From an uncultured Bacteroides sp. (lineage in GTDB: Bacteria > Bacteroidota > Bacteroidia > Bacteroidales > Bacteroidaceae), in NCBI RefSeq assembly GCF_910578895.1, contig NZ_CAJTSC010000030.1:1-41628 (forward strand): DNA of 41,628 nt, in the 5' to 3' direction. The translations under genes and the position numbers were made by a program. The notes under the pieces are model-generated. The model searched no databases, was not told where the DNA came from, and was given only the letters and a program-made list of their open reading frames with translations. Positions 31,749 through 41,437 of the stretch are shown here, piece by piece; the first letter of the stretch is position 1, and every line of letters starts with the position of its first letter.

Positions 31749-32438
31749 TTATTTAAGTTTTGCTATCACGGTTTGATTACCGGTAGTAAGTTGTCCAAGT
31801 TTAACGAGAACTTCCGTACCCAATGGAAGGAACACATCTACGCGAGAACCGAATTTAATGAATCCCATGTGTTCGTCAATGTAGCATTCTTCGCCCGGTT
31901 CGGCGTATGTTACGATACGGCGTGCCATGGCACCTGCAATCTGGCGTGCCATGATTTCCACACCTTCGGGGGTTTCGATGACCACGGTAGATCGTTCATT
32001 GTCGGTACTTGCTTTAGGCAACCAGGCTTTCATGAACTTGCCGTTGTGGTGAGACACCAACTTCACGGTTCCATCTACCGGATACCAGTTGGCATGTACG
32101 TTAACTAAACTCATGAATATGGAAACCATGATACGGCGGTCATGAAAATATTCGGTCTCTTCAACCTCTTCCACTACCACAATCTTTCCGTCGGCGGGGG
32201 CAACCACAATCTTTTCGGTCTCTTCCTGACCGAACAAGCGTATGGGGCAACGGAAGAAATTCACTAAGATACCATAAACTACAAGGCTGATAACTGCCGA
32301 TACGTAGAAAGGAATCTTACACTCCAATCCGAAATAAAGTCCGGTGTTTATGGCAAGTATCAATAATAAACTGCCGATAAGGGTATGTGTGCCTTCGCGG
32401 TGAATACGTATTTTCTTTAGCTTTTTAAGTCGACTCAT
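31749..32438 (-). CDS. psd: Phosphatidylserine decarboxylase family protein
   Basis: Removes CO2 from phosphatidylserine to give phosphatidylethanolamine, the main membrane lipid with the pssA product upstream in the pathway. From ATG 32438 the proenzyme has 229 residues, the short bacterial/archaeal form. The self-cleavage Gly-Ser pair is at 197-198 in KFGSRVDVF, where Ser becomes the pyruvoyl group. Two N-terminal hydrophobic helices (about 18-55) anchor it. The frame runs 13 codons further upstream, but those cover the -7 box region, so the internal ATG is chosen. It is divergent from dnaE. Confidence 0.95.
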   Translation of the reverse strand: MSRLKKLKKIRIHREGTHTLIGSLLLILAINTGLYFGLECKIPFYVSAVISLVVYGILVNFFRCPIRLFGQEETEKIVVAPADGKIVVVEEVEETEYFHDRRIMVSIFMSLVNVHANWYPVDGTVKLVSHHNGKFMKAWLPKASTDNERSTVVIETPEGVEIMARQIAGAMARRIVTYAEPGEECYIDEHMGFIKFGSRVDVFLPLGTEVLVKLGQLTTGNQTVIAKLK

Positions 32439-32474
32439 GTATCTTGTTTTATTCTTTCTGATGCAAATTATCTG

Positions 32475-32482
32475 CAAAAATA
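32475..32482 (-). promoter_or_regulatory. -7 box of the psd-pssA operon
   Basis: The - strand reads TATTTTTG, matching TAnnTTTG, 36 bases before the psd ATG at 32438. It lies in the divergent region shared with dnaE. Confidence 0.55.
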
Positions 32483-32553
32483 GGCTTATTTTGAAAATCT
32501 AACAAGAAATTAGTCATAGAATTACAGGTGTTGATAACTTTTTGAGGAATATT

Positions 32554-32584
32554 TTTGTTAGATATCGCATAGGTCGTACCTTTA
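32554..32584 (+). promoter_or_regulatory. dnaE promoter candidate
   Basis: TTTG at 32554-32557 and TACCTTTA at 32577-32584 are 19 bases apart, the expected spacing; the -7 box differs from TAnnTTTG at its last base. The dnaE ATG is 26 bases downstream. Confidence 0.55.
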
Positions 32585-32610
32585 GGCTCGCTTATAGAAA
32601 GGATACATTT

Positions 32611-35600
32611 ATGCAGGATTTTGTTCATTTGCACGTACATACCCAATATTCGCTCCTCGACGGTCAGGCCAGTGTAAGCCGCTTGGTGGACAAGGCGATG
32701 AAGGATGGTATGAAAGGTATTGCCGTTACTGACCATGGCAATATGTTCGGCATCAAGGAATTCACCAACTATGTTAATAAAAAGAACAGCGGTCCGAAAG
32801 GGGAAATAAAAGACCTGAAAAAACGGATTGCCGGAATAGAGAGCGGTGCGATAGAGTGCGAGGATAAGGAAACGGAGATTGCCGCCTGCAAGGCGAAGAT
32901 AGCAGAAGCCGAAAACAAACTCTTCAAGCCTGTCATTGGTTGTGAAATGTATGTGGCACGCCGCACAATGGATAAGAAAGAGGGCAAACCCGACCAAAGC
33001 GGTTATCACTTGATTGTGTTGGCGAAGAACGAAAAGGGATATCATAATCTTATAAAATTGGTATCCCGTGCGTGGACCAAGGGATATTATATGCGTCCGC
33101 GTACCGACCGTAATGAATTGGAAAAATATCACGAAGGACTGATTGTCTGTTCCGCCTGTATCGGTGGCGAAGTACCTAAAAAGATTATCAATGAACAATT
33201 GGAAGATGCCGAAGAGGCTATCCGTTGGTATAAGAACCTGTTCGGAGATGATTATTACTTGGAATTGCAGCGTCATAAGGCAACCATTCCCCGGGCCAAT
33301 CATGAAGCTTATCCTTTGCAACAGAAGGCGAATGCCAAATTGCTGGAATATGCCAGAAAATACGATATAAAAGTAATCTGTTCCAATGATGTCCATTTTG
33401 TGGATGAGGAGAACGCTGAAGCGCACGACCGTCTTATATGTTTGAGTACAGGTAAGGATTTGGACGATCCGAGCCGCATGCTGTATACCAAACAGGAGTG
33501 GATGAAGACCAAGGCTGAGATGAACGAGCTATTTGCCGATGTTCCGGAAGCGCTTTCCAATACATTGGAAATTTTGGACAAGGTGGAATACTACTCTATT
33601 GACCATGCACCTATCATGCCTACTTTCGCTATTCCCGAAGATTTTGGGACAGAGGAAGAATATAGGCAGAAGTACACGGAAAAAGATTTGTTTGATGAGT
33701 TTACGCAAGACGAAAACGGAAAAGTCGTTTTGGACGAAGAAGCCGCTAAAGCAAAAATCAAGCGTTTGGGCGGTTACGAGAAGCTCTATCGTATCAAACT
33801 GGAAGCTGATTATCTTGCCAAATTGGCATTTGATGGTGCCAGGCGGCTTTATGGAGATCCGTTATCGGATGAAGTAAAAGAGCGTCTGGTATTTGAGTTG
33901 TACATTATGAAGACAATGGGTTTCCCCGGTTACTTCTTGATTGTGCAAGATTTTATCAATGCCGCCCGTATGCAACTCGGAGTTTCGGTAGGACCGGGAC
34001 GTGGTTCGGCTGCCGGTTCGGCTGTGGCCTACTGTTTAGGTATAACTAAGATAGACCCTATTCAGTATGACTTGCTGTTCGAGCGTTTTCTTAACCCCGA
34101 CCGTATTTCCTTGCCTGATATTGATGTGGATTTTGATGATGACGGACGCGGTGAGGTGTTGCGTTGGGTAACGGAAAAGTACGGGCAGGAGAAAGTGGCG
34201 CATATCATTACGTATGGTACGATGGCAACCAAACTTGCCATTAAGGATGTTGCCCGCGTACAGAAGTTGCCTTTGTCGGAGTCCGACCGTTTGGCAAAAT
34301 TGGTTCCCGATAAAATACCCGATAAGAAACTGAATCTTCCCAATGCCATTGCCTATGTTCCGGAGTTGCAGGCAGCGGAAGCATCGCCCGATCCGTTAGT
34401 ACGCGATACGTTGAAGTATGCCAAAATGTTGGAAGGTAATGTGCGCGGTACAGGTGTGCACGCCTGTGGTACCATTATCTGTCGTGATGATATCACCGAC
34501 TGGGTTCCTGTAAGTACGGCAGATGATAAGGAAACCGGAGAGAAGATGCTCGTTACTCAATATGAAGGTTCGGTCATTGAGGATACGGGATTGATAAAGA
34601 TGGACTTTCTGGGACTGAAAACTCTTTCTATTATAAAGGAAGCCGTTGAGAATGTACGTTTACATCGTGGTTTGGAGTTGGATATAGATAAGGTGCCCAT
34701 TGATGATCCGGTTACTTATAAATTATATAGTGATGGTCGTACTGTCGGCACGTTCCAATTCGAGTCTGCCGGTATGCAGAAGTACTTGCGCGAATTGCAA
34801 CCTTCCACTTTTGAGGACTTGATTGCGATGAATGCTCTCTATCGGCCGGGACCTATGGATTACATCCCGGACTTTATTGATCGCAAGCATGGGCGCAAGC
34901 CTATTGAATATGATATTCCCATTATGGAGAAATATCTGAAAGACACATACGGAATTACTGTTTATCAGGAGCAGGTCATGCTTTTGTCCCGTTTGTTGGC
35001 AGACTTTACCCGTGGCGAATCCGATGCTTTACGTAAAGCAATGGGTAAGAAACTGCGTGACAAATTGGATCACATGAAACCGAAGTTCATTGCAGGCGGA
35101 CAGAAAAACGGACACGATGCGAAAGTACTCGAGAAGATATGGGCTGACTGGGAAAAATTCGCATCTTATGCATTCAATAAATCTCATGCTACCTGCTACT
35201 CATGGGTGGCCTATCAAACTGCTTTCCTGAAAGCCAATTATCCGGCGGAGTATATGGCTGCCGTAATGAGCCGAAGCTTATCCGATATAACGACCATAAC
35301 CAAACTTATGGATGAATGTAAGTCGATGGGCATCAAAGTGCTTGGACCCGATGTAAACGAATCGAACCTGAAGTTTACCGTCAACCCTGAAGGTAATATC
35401 CGTTTCGGATTGGGGGCAGTAAAAGGTGTGGGTGAAAGTGCTGTGCAAAGCATTATGGAAGAGCGTGAGAAGAACGGTCTGTATACAGGTATATTCGATT
35501 TTGTACAGCGTGTCAACCTGAATGCTTGCAATAAAAAGAACTTGGAATGCCTGGCTCTTGCCGGTGGTTTTGACAGTTTTCCCGAGTTGAAGCGTGAGCA

Positions 35601-36408
35601 ATATTTTGCTGTCAACGCAAAGAATGAACTATTTATTGAAACGCTGGTGCGTTATGGCAACCGTTATCAGGCGGATAAGGCGGCAGTTGTCAATTCTTTG
35701 TTCGGTGGGGAAAACGTGGTGGATATAGCCACTCCCGAAATTCTTCCGGCAGAGCGTTGGAGCGACCTTGACCGATTAAATAAGGAACGCGATTTGGTAG
35801 GTATTTATCTCTCTGCTCATCCTTTGGATGAATATTCCGTTGTGTTGGAGCATGTCTGCAATACGCACATGGCAGAACTGGAAGATAAAACAGCTCTTGT
35901 AGGACGTGAAATTACGATGGGCGGTATCGTTACATCTGTCCGCCGGGGCATCAGTAAGAACGGTAATCCTTACGGCATTGCCAGGATAGAAGACTATTCC
36001 GGTTCGGCAGAGTTGCCTTTTTTCGGAAATGATTGGGTAACTTACCAGGGATATTTGGGCGAGCGTACTTTCCTTTATATCAAGGCGCGTTGCCAGCCTA
36101 AGCAGTGGCGCCAGGATGAACTGGAATTGAAGATTACCTCTATGGAGTTGCTTCCCGATGTAAAAGAGAAATTGATAGAGAAGATTACGATTCTTGTTCC
36201 GCTCAGTGTGCTGAACAAGGCATTGGTAACAGAATTGGCAGAGCTGACAAAAGAGCGTCCCGGAACTACGGAACTCTATTTTAAAGTGACCGATCCGGAC
36301 AGTAAGATGACTGTTGATTTGGTATCCCGTCCGGTGAAACTTTCTGTAGGTCGTGAACTTATCTCTTATTTAAAAGAGCGTCCGGAACTTGACTTTCGGA
36401 TAAATTAA
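32611..36408 (+). CDS. dnaE: DNA polymerase III subunit alpha
   Basis: The replicative polymerase (C family). From ATG 32611 the protein has 1265 residues; the frame extends 23 codons further, but those include the promoter. The N-terminal PHP domain starts FVHLHVHTQYSLLDG (4-18) and DHGNMFG (41-47). The palm aspartates are in LPDIDVDFDD (Asp503, Asp505, Asp507), with GPGRGSAAGSAVAYCLG before them. Helix-hairpin-helix and OB-fold regions follow (VGREITMGGIVTSVRRGISK near 1110). The PHP domain carries an insertion at about 57-105 that is rich in Lys/Glu and probably coiled-coil. trxA starts 87 bases after the stop, from a promoter overlapping the dnaE end. Confidence 0.97.
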   Translation: MQDFVHLHVHTQYSLLDGQASVSRLVDKAMKDGMKGIAVTDHGNMFGIKEFTNYVNKKNSGPKGEIKDLKKRIAGIESGAIECEDKETEIAACKAKIAEAENKLFKPVIGCEMYVARRTMDKKEGKPDQSGYHLIVLAKNEKGYHNLIKLVSRAWTKGYYMRPRTDRNELEKYHEGLIVCSACIGGEVPKKIINEQLEDAEEAIRWYKNLFGDDYYLELQRHKATIPRANHEAYPLQQKANAKLLEYARKYDIKVICSNDVHFVDEENAEAHDRLICLSTGKDLDDPSRMLYTKQEWMKTKAEMNELFADVPEALSNTLEILDKVEYYSIDHAPIMPTFAIPEDFGTEEEYRQKYTEKDLFDEFTQDENGKVVLDEEAAKAKIKRLGGYEKLYRIKLEADYLAKLAFDGARRLYGDPLSDEVKERLVFELYIMKTMGFPGYFLIVQDFINAARMQLGVSVGPGRGSAAGSAVAYCLGITKIDPIQYDLLFERFLNPDRISLPDIDVDFDDDGRGEVLRWVTEKYGQEKVAHIITYGTMATKLAIKDVARVQKLPLSESDRLAKLVPDKIPDKKLNLPNAIAYVPELQAAEASPDPLVRDTLKYAKMLEGNVRGTGVHACGTIICRDDITDWVPVSTADDKETGEKMLVTQYEGSVIEDTGLIKMDFLGLKTLSIIKEAVENVRLHRGLELDIDKVPIDDPVTYKLYSDGRTVGTFQFESAGMQKYLRELQPSTFEDLIAMNALYRPGPMDYIPDFIDRKHGRKPIEYDIPIMEKYLKDTYGITVYQEQVMLLSRLLADFTRGESDALRKAMGKKLRDKLDHMKPKFIAGGQKNGHDAKVLEKIWADWEKFASYAFNKSHATCYSWVAYQTAFLKANYPAEYMAAVMSRSLSDITTITKLMDECKSMGIKVLGPDVNESNLKFTVNPEGNIRFGLGAVKGVGESAVQSIMEEREKNGLYTGIFDFVQRVNLNACNKKNLECLALAGGFDSFPELKREQYFAVNAKNELFIETLVRYGNRYQADKAAVVNSLFGGENVVDIATPEILPAERWSDLDRLNKERDLVGIYLSAHPLDEYSVVLEHVCNTHMAELEDKTALVGREITMGGIVTSVRRGISKNGNPYGIARIEDYSGSAELPFFGNDWVTYQGYLGERTFLYIKARCQPKQWRQDELELKITSMELLPDVKEKLIEKITILVPLSVLNKALVTELAELTKERPGTTELYFKVTDPDSKMTVDLVSRPVKLSVGRELISYLKERPELDFRIN

Positions 36409-36417
36409 TTATCTTTG
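36389..36417 (+). promoter_or_regulatory. trxA promoter overlapping the end of dnaE
   Basis: TTG at 36389-36391 and TATCTTTG at 36410-36417 are 18 bases apart. The upstream box lies within the last codons of dnaE and the -7 box directly follows its TAA. The leader to the trxA ATG at 36496 is about 70 nt. Confidence 0.6.
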
Positions 36418-36495
36418 CTTCACTGATAGTGATAAGCGGATAATGCTTGATACCTATACTGTTGAATTGATATTTAAACTTAATATTTAAAAGAA

Positions 36496-36810
36496 ATGGC
36501 ATTAGAAATTACAGACAACAATTTCAAAGAAATCTTGTCAGAAGGTAAACCTGTGGTAATTGACTTTTGGGCACCTTGGTGCGGACCTTGTAAAATGGTA
36601 GGTCCTATTATTGAAGAATTGGCCGGTGAATATGAGGGCAAGGCTCTTATCGGTAAATGCGATGTAGACGAGAATGGCGATGTGGCTGCTGAATATGGTA
36701 TCCGTAATATTCCCACTGTATTGTTCTTTAAGAACGGGGAATTGGTAGATAAACAGGTGGGTTCTGCTTCTAAACCGACTTATCAGGCGAAGATTGAAGC
36801 ACTGTTGTAA
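36496..36810 (+). CDS. trxA: Thioredoxin
   Basis: A general disulfide reductase of the cytosol. It has 104 residues with the active site WCGPC at 28-32 in DFWAPWCGPCKM, and the cis-proline loop NIPTVLFFKNG near 75. There is no signal peptide. It has its own promoter candidate; the small acidic protein gene 34 bases downstream has no separate promoter or intervening terminator, so they are probably co-transcribed. Confidence 0.97.
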   Translation: MALEITDNNFKEILSEGKPVVIDFWAPWCGPCKMVGPIIEELAGEYEGKALIGKCDVDENGDVAAEYGIRNIPTVLFFKNGELVDKQVGSASKPTYQAKIEALL

Positions 36811-36844
36811 GGTACTTGTTTGACAATTAAAATAATATAAAGCT

Positions 36845-37177
36845 ATGGGACTGGAAAACGATTTTTTGAAGAATGATCTCGATGATGAAAAGACCATTGA
36901 GTACATCAAAAACTATTTGCCGCAGGAGTTGAAAGAGAAGTTCTCTGATGATGAGTTTTATTATTTCCTCGATTTGATTGACGAGTATTATTCCGAGAGC
37001 GGCATCCTTGATGTGCAGCCCGACGGTGATGGGTATATCGAAATCGATTTGGGAGAAATCGTAGATTACATCATCAAGGAAGCTCATAAGGATGAAATGG
37101 GCGATTACGATCCGGATGAAATCCTTTTCATTGTGCAAGGTGAAATGGAATATACGGAGTCGTTGGAGGATGAGTAA
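36845..37177 (+). CDS. Conserved acidic small protein of unknown function
   Basis: Not recognised by family. It has 110 residues and is very acidic throughout (LDDEKTIEYI, FSDDEFYYFLDLIDEYY, EMGDYDPDEILFIVQGEMEY). It has no signal peptide, membrane helix or cysteine. The predicted secondary structure is mostly helical with a short central hairpin (PDGDGYIEIDLGEI). The likely link is to trxA upstream (34-base gap, same strand). A bidirectional terminator with a UUCG loop follows 17 bases after the stop. Confidence 0.8.
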   Translation: MGLENDFLKNDLDDEKTIEYIKNYLPQELKEKFSDDEFYYFLDLIDEYYSESGILDVQPDGDGYIEIDLGEIVDYIIKEAHKDEMGDYDPDEILFIVQGEMEYTESLEDE

Positions 37178-37194
37178 GTCATAGGTGATATTAG

Positions 37195-37220
37195 AAAGAG
37201 GGTGCTTCGGCATCCTCTTT
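37195..37220. terminator. Bidirectional terminator with UUCG tetraloop
   Basis: AAAGAGGGTGC at 37195-37205 pairs with GCATCCTCTTT at 37210-37220 (11 bp, one G-U) around TTCG. A-rich on one side and T-rich on the other, it can end both convergent transcripts. Its right arm touches the stop codon of the hybrid regulator (37221-37223). Confidence 0.85.
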
Positions 37221-40200
37221 TCAGTGCTCGTCACCTTCCGACGCTACTTCTCCTTTCCGATAGCTTTGTGGCGCAATGTTATACTTCTCTTTGAAACTCT
37301 TGCTGAACTGCCGTGGCGAGGAGAAGCCGAGTTTGTCGGAAATCTCCGAGATGTTCAGTTCAGGATGCTCTTTCAGCATGATTGCGGCTCGCTTCAAGCG
37401 GATTGTGACGATGAAGTCGTACGGGGTTTGCCCAGTGATATCCTTTAGCTTGTTGAAGAGCTTTGTGCGGGAGATTCCCATTTCTCGTGCGAGTATATCA
37501 ATGTTGAATTCGGTATTATCCATATATTTGTCAATGACTGCCATTGCCTTATCCACCAGTTCTTTGTCTATCGCATTTGTCGCTAATATCTGCGGCGTCT
37601 CCTGCGGATGGTTGCTGAATTTCTCCTGCAACATAATCCGGTTGTTGATCAGGTTGTTGCAGCGTGACAACAGAATATTGACGTTGAAAGGTTTGGTGAT
37701 ATAGTCATCCGCTCCTATGCGAAGCCCCTCCAGGTTGTGCTCGACGGCTGTCCTTGCAGTAAGCAGTACTACAGGGATATGGCAGGTCTCTATATTGTTC
37801 TTGATGAGTTTGCACAAATCGGTTCCCGACATGACAGGCATTACCACGTCGCTCAATACGATATGTGGATGCTCCGACTGCACTTTTAGCCACCCTTCTT
37901 CTCCGTTGCAGGCGGTGATTACCCGGTAGAACGACGTGAAGATGTCAACCAGCATTTCGCGGAGCGACCCATTGTCTTCTACAACCAGTATTTTAATCTC
38001 TTGTTTTCGGTCTGCATACGAGTCCGAGGTCAGAAACTGTTGCTCTTCCGAAATCAGGGAGGCGATTTCGGGTAGAACCGATTTTTCTATTGGAGAGTCT
38101 GCGGCGTTATCGCAAATTTGTTCCGCTGCGAAGTGGGCTTTTCCCGGTTGCATATATACGGAAAAGGTGGTTCCTTCGCCGGGTTTGCTAAATACTTCAA
38201 TGTGCCCATGGTGCAATTCTACAATACCTTTTGTCAAAGCCAGTCCTATGCCGGTTCCGGCAGATGGAGCGGACAGTTGGTCTATTTGATAGAAACGGTC
38301 GAAAATCTTTTCTAAATCTTTGGGTGCAATACCCGAACCGGTGTCGCTTACATCAATAACGACTTCCTTGTGGACTTTGCGCACGGATACGGTAATCTCT
38401 TCACCGGCTTGCGTATGTTTGAAAGCATTGGATATCAAGTTGCTCATTACCTTTTGGAACTGCCTTTTATCGTACCAAAGTGGAATGTCGTCCTGTATCT
38501 TGTTGAATTTGAAAGCTATCTGCCGTTGCAAGGCATACTCTTGAAACAGCAGATAGCTTTCGTACACAAAATCCACGATATTCTGTTCGCTTACTTTGAT
38601 GGTCATGTAACCTTGCTCCTGTTTCCGGAAATCGAGCAGCTCGGTGATGAGTTCCCGCATGTGCAGGCAATTCTTATACACACCTAATATCCGGTTGTAA
38701 ATAGACGGAGGGAAGGTGCGTGCCTGCAACAACATTTCCATTTGTCCGATGATTAATGTCAGCGGAGTGCGGAACTCGTGGGAAATGTTGGTAAAGAATC
38801 GGAGTTTCGCCTGGTTGAGCCGTTCGATGTCTTCGGTGTGTTTTTGTTCATATCTCAATGATTCCTGCAGCTTGATGCGCTTCTTGTAGGCACGTACAAT
38901 GAAATAAAGGACGATGCCAATGCAGAGCGCGTAGAGCAGATATGCCCACATCGTAAGATAGAACGGGGGGAGTATCTCGATGCCGAGCCGGCTTTCCGGA
39001 ATGAGCCGGTTGTTCTTGGCACGTACAATCAAGGTGTACTTTCCCGGGCTCAGGTTGGTGTAAGTGACGTTGTTAAGTTCGTTCATATCCGTCCATCCTT
39101 CCGAGAATCCTTTCAGGTAGTATTCCAGATTGTCTTTGTTGAAAGGGATATAATTGGTTGTGGCATACTCGATGCTGAACATCCGCTGGCCGGCTTTCAG
39201 CGTGATGCACGATGCTTCGCAAAGCGGCTGTTGCAGGATGCCGCTTTCGTCGCCTGTTTGTATGTCGCTGTCGTTAACGCTTAAACTGAAAGGATAGATG
39301 TTGTAGTTTTGCGGGGTGTTGTCGATGTTCTCCTCGCGGAAAGAGACCATGCCGTCCAGGCCGCCGATGTAAATATCCCCGTTGCAGGCCTTGTAAACCG
39401 AGTTCTCGTTGATGGCCGACAGGGGGAAGCCGTTGTCCTTGCTATAGTTGGTGAACCTGCGCGTCGGATAATCCAGAATGGAGAACCCTATATCGGTAGT
39501 GAACAGCATCTTGTCCGGCGACAACTCGCACACGCCATAAACAAGGTTGCTGCCCAAGCCGTTTTTCCGTTCGTTGAAGTTCTCGAAATCATTCGTTTCG
39601 CGCTGGAATAAATCGATTCCGCTTCCGGAACATAGCCAGATTCTTTTTTGCTTGTCTGCGTAGACAATACCGGTCTGATTGTTGCTGATGCTATGCTCAA
39701 AGGCGTGGTTGTGTTTATGGTTCTCTATTTTGCCCGTGCTTTTTTCGAAAGTATAGACGCCTTCTCCGTTTCCGCTGAGCCATAGTTTTTCCTGGTAATC
39801 AATCTGGATGGATACGGCGCTTTTTATCTGCGGAGAATGCTTCTGCCCCAACAGCGCGAATCGCTCGGTTTCGGGGTCGAAAGAATACAATCCGCCATGA
39901 GTGGCTAAGAAAAGGCGGTCCTTGTAAAGTACGATTTGGCGGATGATGTTCGCGTGCGGTGACTTGTGCTGTTTCCCCGGATAATAATGGGTGAATTTCC
40001 CCTTGCGTATGTCCAGCCTGTTAAGCCCTCCCAGATGCGTGCCTATCCACATAGTCTCGTTTGTGTGGTCGTAGCAGAGCGATTTCACATTGTCGTGCGA
40101 CAGGCTGTTGGCATTCCTGCCGTTGTGCTTGTACCATTGGAAAGTGTTCGATTGCGGGTCGTATTTGGTGACTCCTCCGCCTTCGGTCCCTATCCAGATG

Positions 40201-41252
40201 TTGTGCAGGCTGTCTTCCGTAATGCAACCGATGATGGATGCGCTCAACCCGGCGTTTTCCGTCTTGCTTTCCTGAAAATGCCGGTATATCTGGTTTTGAG
40301 GATTGAAGTAATTGACCCCGCCATAATAGGTGCCCACCCATACGGTCCCTTGGTTGTCGCACAGCAGGCTCCATACGGAGGAGTGGGTAAGGCTGTTGTC
40401 GTCGTCCTGTTTTTTGTAGCAGGTGAAAGTCCGGGTAGAGGGGTTAAACCTGTTCAGCCCGTTGAAGGTTCCTATCCATATATTCCCTTGTTTGTCTTCA
40501 CAGAAATTTCTTACGAAGTTGGAGCTGACGCTTGCCGGGTCTGTTTCCGAATGCTTGAAATTGGCAATCGATGTCCCGTCAATCAGGTAAAAGCCGTGTT
40601 CCCACGTCCCGACCCATGTCTTTCCCGTAGAATCCTGGAAAATATTGGTGACAGTGCCTTGCGGGATAAGCTGCACCGGCTCCTGCTTGCCGTTCAGCCG
40701 GAACAGACCGTCTTCTTCGGTCCCTATCAGGATGTGTTCGTCACGGACGTGCAAGGCGGTGATGATGCTGTGGCGGTTGTTCCTCAACTCATAGAACGGC
40801 ACAAACTGGTTGCCTTCATATCTGTAAATCCTGTTTTTTTGTGTAATATACAGGTGCTTGTGGTAACACATCACTCCTATGTCTCCTTTCAATAAGGTCG
40901 TGAACCGTTGCCGTGAGGTGTTGAACATGGAAATGCCCTGTGAGGTTTTGATATAAATTTCCCCTTTCCCGTTGCCGGTGATGCTCCCTCCCGTGCCGCC
41001 GGCGTTGAGGATGTGCGGGCCGTCCTTATACGATTTGTAGACGGTGATTTTGTTTCCGTTATACAGGTTGACGCCGTATCTTGTACCAAACCACATAAAT
41101 CCTTTTTCATCTTGGTAGATGCTCATGACCGTGTTGCTTGAAAGACCGTCTTTGGAGGTAAGATGATTGAATGATATTTCTTGGGCGGAACTGTAGCCGA
41201 TGCCGGATAACAGGAATATGTAAACATACAATAGCAGTGTGCCGGTTTTCAT
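37221..41252 (-). CDS. Hybrid two-component system sensor/regulator (HTCS)
   Basis: A one-protein two-component system spanning the inner membrane, which normally senses a periplasmic glycan fragment and activates a polysaccharide utilisation locus. Domains of the 1343 residues: signal peptide (1-23); about 14 two-component propeller repeats (to about 670, e.g. DEKGFMWFGTRYGVNLYNG); Y_Y_Y domain (about 690-760, ending PGKYTLIVRAKNN); membrane helix 768-790; histidine kinase with NISHEFRTPLTL (His825) and ATPase boxes NLISNAFKHT, DTGSGI and GTGIGLAL; receiver with phospho-acceptor Asp1135 (IVLSDVVMP); AraC-type DNA-binding domain at the C-terminus (SRTKLFNKLKDITGQTP, FSSPRQFSKSFKEKYN). All key residues are present. 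Its target locus is not in this window beside it; it may lie beyond 41628, or the pelA at 12.7 kb could be a remote target (speculative). Confidence 0.96.
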   Translation of the reverse strand: MKTGTLLLYVYIFLLSGIGYSSAQEISFNHLTSKDGLSSNTVMSIYQDEKGFMWFGTRYGVNLYNGNKITVYKSYKDGPHILNAGGTGGSITGNGKGEIYIKTSQGISMFNTSRQRFTTLLKGDIGVMCYHKHLYITQKNRIYRYEGNQFVPFYELRNNRHSIITALHVRDEHILIGTEEDGLFRLNGKQEPVQLIPQGTVTNIFQDSTGKTWVGTWEHGFYLIDGTSIANFKHSETDPASVSSNFVRNFCEDKQGNIWIGTFNGLNRFNPSTRTFTCYKKQDDDNSLTHSSVWSLLCDNQGTVWVGTYYGGVNYFNPQNQIYRHFQESKTENAGLSASIIGCITEDSLHNIWIGTEGGGVTKYDPQSNTFQWYKHNGRNANSLSHDNVKSLCYDHTNETMWIGTHLGGLNRLDIRKGKFTHYYPGKQHKSPHANIIRQIVLYKDRLFLATHGGLYSFDPETERFALLGQKHSPQIKSAVSIQIDYQEKLWLSGNGEGVYTFEKSTGKIENHKHNHAFEHSISNNQTGIVYADKQKRIWLCSGSGIDLFQRETNDFENFNERKNGLGSNLVYGVCELSPDKMLFTTDIGFSILDYPTRRFTNYSKDNGFPLSAINENSVYKACNGDIYIGGLDGMVSFREENIDNTPQNYNIYPFSLSVNDSDIQTGDESGILQQPLCEASCITLKAGQRMFSIEYATTNYIPFNKDNLEYYLKGFSEGWTDMNELNNVTYTNLSPGKYTLIVRAKNNRLIPESRLGIEILPPFYLTMWAYLLYALCIGIVLYFIVRAYKKRIKLQESLRYEQKHTEDIERLNQAKLRFFTNISHEFRTPLTLIIGQMEMLLQARTFPPSIYNRILGVYKNCLHMRELITELLDFRKQEQGYMTIKVSEQNIVDFVYESYLLFQEYALQRQIAFKFNKIQDDIPLWYDKRQFQKVMSNLISNAFKHTQAGEEITVSVRKVHKEVVIDVSDTGSGIAPKDLEKIFDRFYQIDQLSAPSAGTGIGLALTKGIVELHHGHIEVFSKPGEGTTFSVYMQPGKAHFAAEQICDNAADSPIEKSVLPEIASLISEEQQFLTSDSYADRKQEIKILVVEDNGSLREMLVDIFTSFYRVITACNGEEGWLKVQSEHPHIVLSDVVMPVMSGTDLCKLIKNNIETCHIPVVLLTARTAVEHNLEGLRIGADDYITKPFNVNILLSRCNNLINNRIMLQEKFSNHPQETPQILATNAIDKELVDKAMAVIDKYMDNTEFNIDILAREMGISRTKLFNKLKDITGQTPYDFIVTIRLKRAAIMLKEHPELNISEISDKLGFSSPRQFSKSFKEKYNIAPQSYRKGEVASEGDEH

Positions 41253-41279
41253 CTTGTCTGTGTATTGTTGGTTAACCCT

Positions 41280-41336
41280 GCAAAGATAAATGAAAATTGC
41301 GGAAATCCCGCTCCGGCAGGATAAAGAAAATGTTTT
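41280..41336 (-). repeat. 57-nt promoter-carrying repeat, copy 2 (HTCS)
   Basis: Same module as 22321-22377: on the - strand AAAACATTTTCTTTATCCTG is at 41336-41317, and CATTTATCTTTGC ends at 41280. It supplies the -7 box of the hybrid regulator. Here it lies on the same strand as, and 101 bases from, the 189-bp repeat copy 2. Confidence 0.75.
41281..41288 (-). promoter_or_regulatory. -7 box of the HTCS promoter
   Basis: The - strand reads TATCTTTG, matching TAnnTTTG, 28 bases before the ATG at 41252. It is part of the 57-nt repeat. Confidence 0.6.
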
Positions 41337-41437
41337 CCCGCGGCTTTTGCATTTCGGGAGGGGGGGAGGAGTTGCCCCTTCGCATCGATCCGTCAGGAAG
41401 TTGGATGCAAATGAAAAACCGCGTACGGCTGTCTTTT

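Noticed and set aside
36480..37234. Several - strand frames opposite trxA and the acidic gene
   Set aside because: Antisense to thioredoxin and its neighbour; they cross the promoter and terminator and show no domain.
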